This document shows, one piece after another, positions 32,802-34,039 of a DNA stretch of 34,039 nucleotides; position 1 is the first letter of the stretch, and each line of letters starts with the position of its first letter. Made by a program: the position numbers and the translations under genes. The notes beneath the pieces were generated by a model that searched no databases, was not told where the DNA came from, and saw only the letters and a program-made list of their open reading frames with translations. Source of the DNA: Methanolobus sp. UBA474 (GTDB taxonomy: Archaea; Halobacteriota; Methanosarcinia; Methanosarcinales; Methanosarcinaceae); the NCBI GenBank assembly GCA_002501695.1, contig DANZ01000020.1, positions 1,542-35,580 on the forward strand, in the 5' to 3' direction.

Positions 32802-32909
32802 TCATTCATATCTGCCGTATCTTTCTGCAGTGTCTACAATGGCCATTAACTTCACCGATGCAGCGTTGACAGGGTATTCACAATCAGGGGACATAATAAA
32901 GCCTGATGG
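32802..32909 (-). pseudogene. C-terminal remnant of a UroD/MtaA-type methyltransferase
   Basis: A minus-strand frame closed by TAA just upstream (32912-32910) reads PSGFIMSPDCEYPVNAAS and VKLMAIVDTAERYGRYE, ending in a stop. This is the standard C-terminus of the uroporphyrinogen decarboxylase-like corrinoid methyltransferases (G-F-I-x-S-P-x-C-E-x-P...A...YG), which in methanogens transfer methyl groups to coenzyme M. The zinc-ligand-like Cys is present, but the other 300 residues are missing. Confidence 0.65.
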
Positions 32910-33000
32910 TTAGTTCATCTTTGTGATTGTCAATTAATGAGTATGATCTATTAATTGTATCAAATCACCGATTTTCTTTTCAATAGCTGTTTTCATCTGT

Positions 33001-33260
33001 TCAGCGCGGACATGCAAAGCCAATAGGGTTCCCTCGTGTTATGTATGAAGCAAGAACGATCGTATCGGCTCCTCGTCTGACCATTTCCGCAGCCCTCTGA
33101 ACTGCTTTTTTCCGGGGCAACCGCCGCATGAAACAATGCCGATCACTTCAATTTCACCCTCGATGCCCTCAAATGCAAGCTTTTTCTCCTTCATTACTTT
33201 AAAATCCGTTGTTGCAGGGCATATGTCCTCTGTTTGCATACACCTGATCAGTCCTGCTTT
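33001..33260 (-). pseudogene. Frameshifted CGGC-domain gene
   Basis: The reading frame MQTEDICPATTDF...FEGIEGEIEVIGIVSCGGCPGKK is a CGGC-domain protein, a small family with cysteine motifs for metal binding. After GKK the frame runs into 19 unrelated residues, while the -1 frame continues the family sequence AVQRAAEMVRRGADTIVLAS then YITRGNPIGFACPR. The switch lies at AAAAAAG (33111-33105), which is both a homopolymer and a -1 slippery heptamer. Upstream, KAGLIRC continues the family N-terminus without a start codon (AGG where ATG would be expected), and the usual Cys in SCITKG is Tyr. The stop of the downstream-facing CCG gene overlaps here by 13 bases. Confidence 0.75.
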
Positions 33261-34039
33261 CCTGCTTCGGCCTCCTTGATATCTCCAAATGTACTTTCCG
33301 CCAGCAAAACCGAAATGTCTTTCATATTCAGCTCTTCATCCTTTGACTTACAAACACCACCTATATGATGCATGCAAAAGGGACAATACGAAACCATCAT
33401 ATCGGCCTTCTCTTTATAGTTCTTCACCGACATCATGGCAATATCGGCCGCTATCTCCGGGAAGTTGGGTTTAAGACCGGCAGGACCTCCGCAGCATACC
33501 TGTTTGCCGTCAAAGAGCTCCTTTATCTCCACATGCATGCTCGAGAGGATATCCCGGGATACATCTTTTGATCCTCTCAGGGGACAGGCGTCCCTTATCG
33601 CAACAGTATGATCGAGTTTCTTTGGTATCAGGGTGCCATCATTTATCAGATCTCTGAGGATGTTGAGGGAATGCTCAACTTCAAAATGCAGCTCCCTGTA
33701 GAGTTCAGGGTACTCGTGAGCCAGAACCAGGTAACAGCCGGGGCATGAGGCTATAACCTTCTTCACTCCCAGGGATTCAATATAATCAACAAATTTTTTT
33801 GCATGAACTGCTGCTTCTTCAAGATGACCGTTATCAATAAGGAAAAGCCCGCAACATTTCTCTTCCTTCAGAAGCATTGGCTTGATGCCGGCGTGGTTGA
33901 GCAGACGAATAGTGGACCTGGCTATGTCCGGCTGGCTGTGTGCGATCCAGCAGCCTGTCATATAGGCTATATCAGAGCTTTCGGCGATTTCTAGATCATC
34001 AGTGACCCAGTCAAACCTTGTTGACGGATCCATACCTCG
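33248..34039 (-). CDS. CCG-domain (HdrB/HdrD-like) Fe-S protein, 5' end outside window
   Basis: The window ends inside the gene; 263 codons are seen, with no stop upstream of the first Met (34033), so the true start lies beyond. Two cysteine-rich CCG domains are visible: MTGCWIAHSQPDIAR and EEKCCGLF with SCPGCY, then CPLRG with CCGGPAGLK and SYCPFC. These are the motifs of heterodisulfide reductase subunit B/HdrD and GlpC-type proteins, which bind Fe-S clusters and handle electron transfer to disulfides. A preceding ferredoxin-type domain is likely outside. It is immediately upstream of the broken CGGC gene on the same strand. Redox partner unknown. Confidence 0.85.
   Translation of the reverse strand, partial: RGMDPSTRFDWVTDDLEIAESSDIAYMTGCWIAHSQPDIARSTIRLLNHAGIKPMLLKEEKCCGLFLIDNGHLEEAAVHAKKFVDYIESLGVKKVIASCPGCYLVLAHEYPELYRELHFEVEHSLNILRDLINDGTLIPKKLDHTVAIRDACPLRGSKDVSRDILSSMHVEIKELFDGKQVCCGGPAGLKPNFPEIAADIAMMSVKNYKEKADMMVSYCPFCMHHIGGVCKSKDEELNMKDISVLLAESTFGDIKEAEAGKQD

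Overview
The window is a piece of a methanogenic archaeal chromosome, most likely Methanosarcinales (Methanosarcinaceae-like). This rests on a ycaO-tfuA pair (McrA thioglycine formation), an aconitase-X/UbiD operon matching the archaeal mevalonate route, a group II chaperonin, an Orc1/Cdc6 protein, an Hdr-type CCG-domain protein, TrmB and DtxR regulators, and TATA boxes about 25-30 bp from many starts. No tRNA, rRNA, CRISPR array or intact transposon was found.

Region by region. 1-1300: an Mrp/NBP35 Fe-S scaffold ATPase behind a DUF134 protein. 1381-2471: a decayed undecaprenyl-pyrophosphate phosphatase, a stretch without clear genes, and a DUF1622 membrane protein. 2523-5623: a DtxR-type regulator followed by a ZnuABC-like metal uptake operon; the regulator and the operon share an upstream motif that is a candidate operator. 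5649-9203: tfuA and ycaO on the minus strand, diverging from a 51-residue unknown protein and a SufS-like cysteine desulfurase. 9326-12575: Orc1/Cdc6, a thermosome subunit and a 57-residue basic protein (DUF5350-like), the last two with hairpin/oligo-T terminators. 12816-17519: a YkgJ cysteine-cluster protein converging on a four-gene minus-strand operon: UbiD-type decarboxylase, aconitase-X large and small subunits (phosphomevalonate dehydratase), and a radical SAM protein. 17642-22234: a lone ABC ATPase, a soluble PAS/GAF histidine kinase without a response regulator, an unrecognised protein and a GNAT acetyltransferase. 22404-28475: two paralogous Gly/Arg-rich zinc-ribbon proteins (66 and 63 aa), each behind a conserved structured leader of about 190 nt. 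Between them lie another small zinc ribbon, YwbE and an operon of RND exporter, surface CARDB-like protein and TrmB regulator. 28660-32505: an acyltransferase-3 membrane protein and a divergent P-type ATPase that looks acquired. 32547-33260: a gene graveyard (transposase tail, methyltransferase tail, broken CGGC gene). 33248-34039: the 3' part of an HdrB/HdrD-like CCG protein.

The strongest candidate for an undescribed system is the duplicated leader plus zinc-ribbon unit. The two leaders keep the same architecture: a shared 5' block, two hairpins whose arms differ but still pair, and a common region before the Shine-Dalgarno site. The 3' ends also share a block before an oligo-T run. This points to a cis-acting RNA controlling, or controlled by, small RGG/zinc-ribbon proteins. 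Secondary candidates are the DtxR/Znu operator pair, the palindromic promoter of the RND-CARDB-TrmB operon, and the physical link between thioamidation genes and a cysteine desulfurase.
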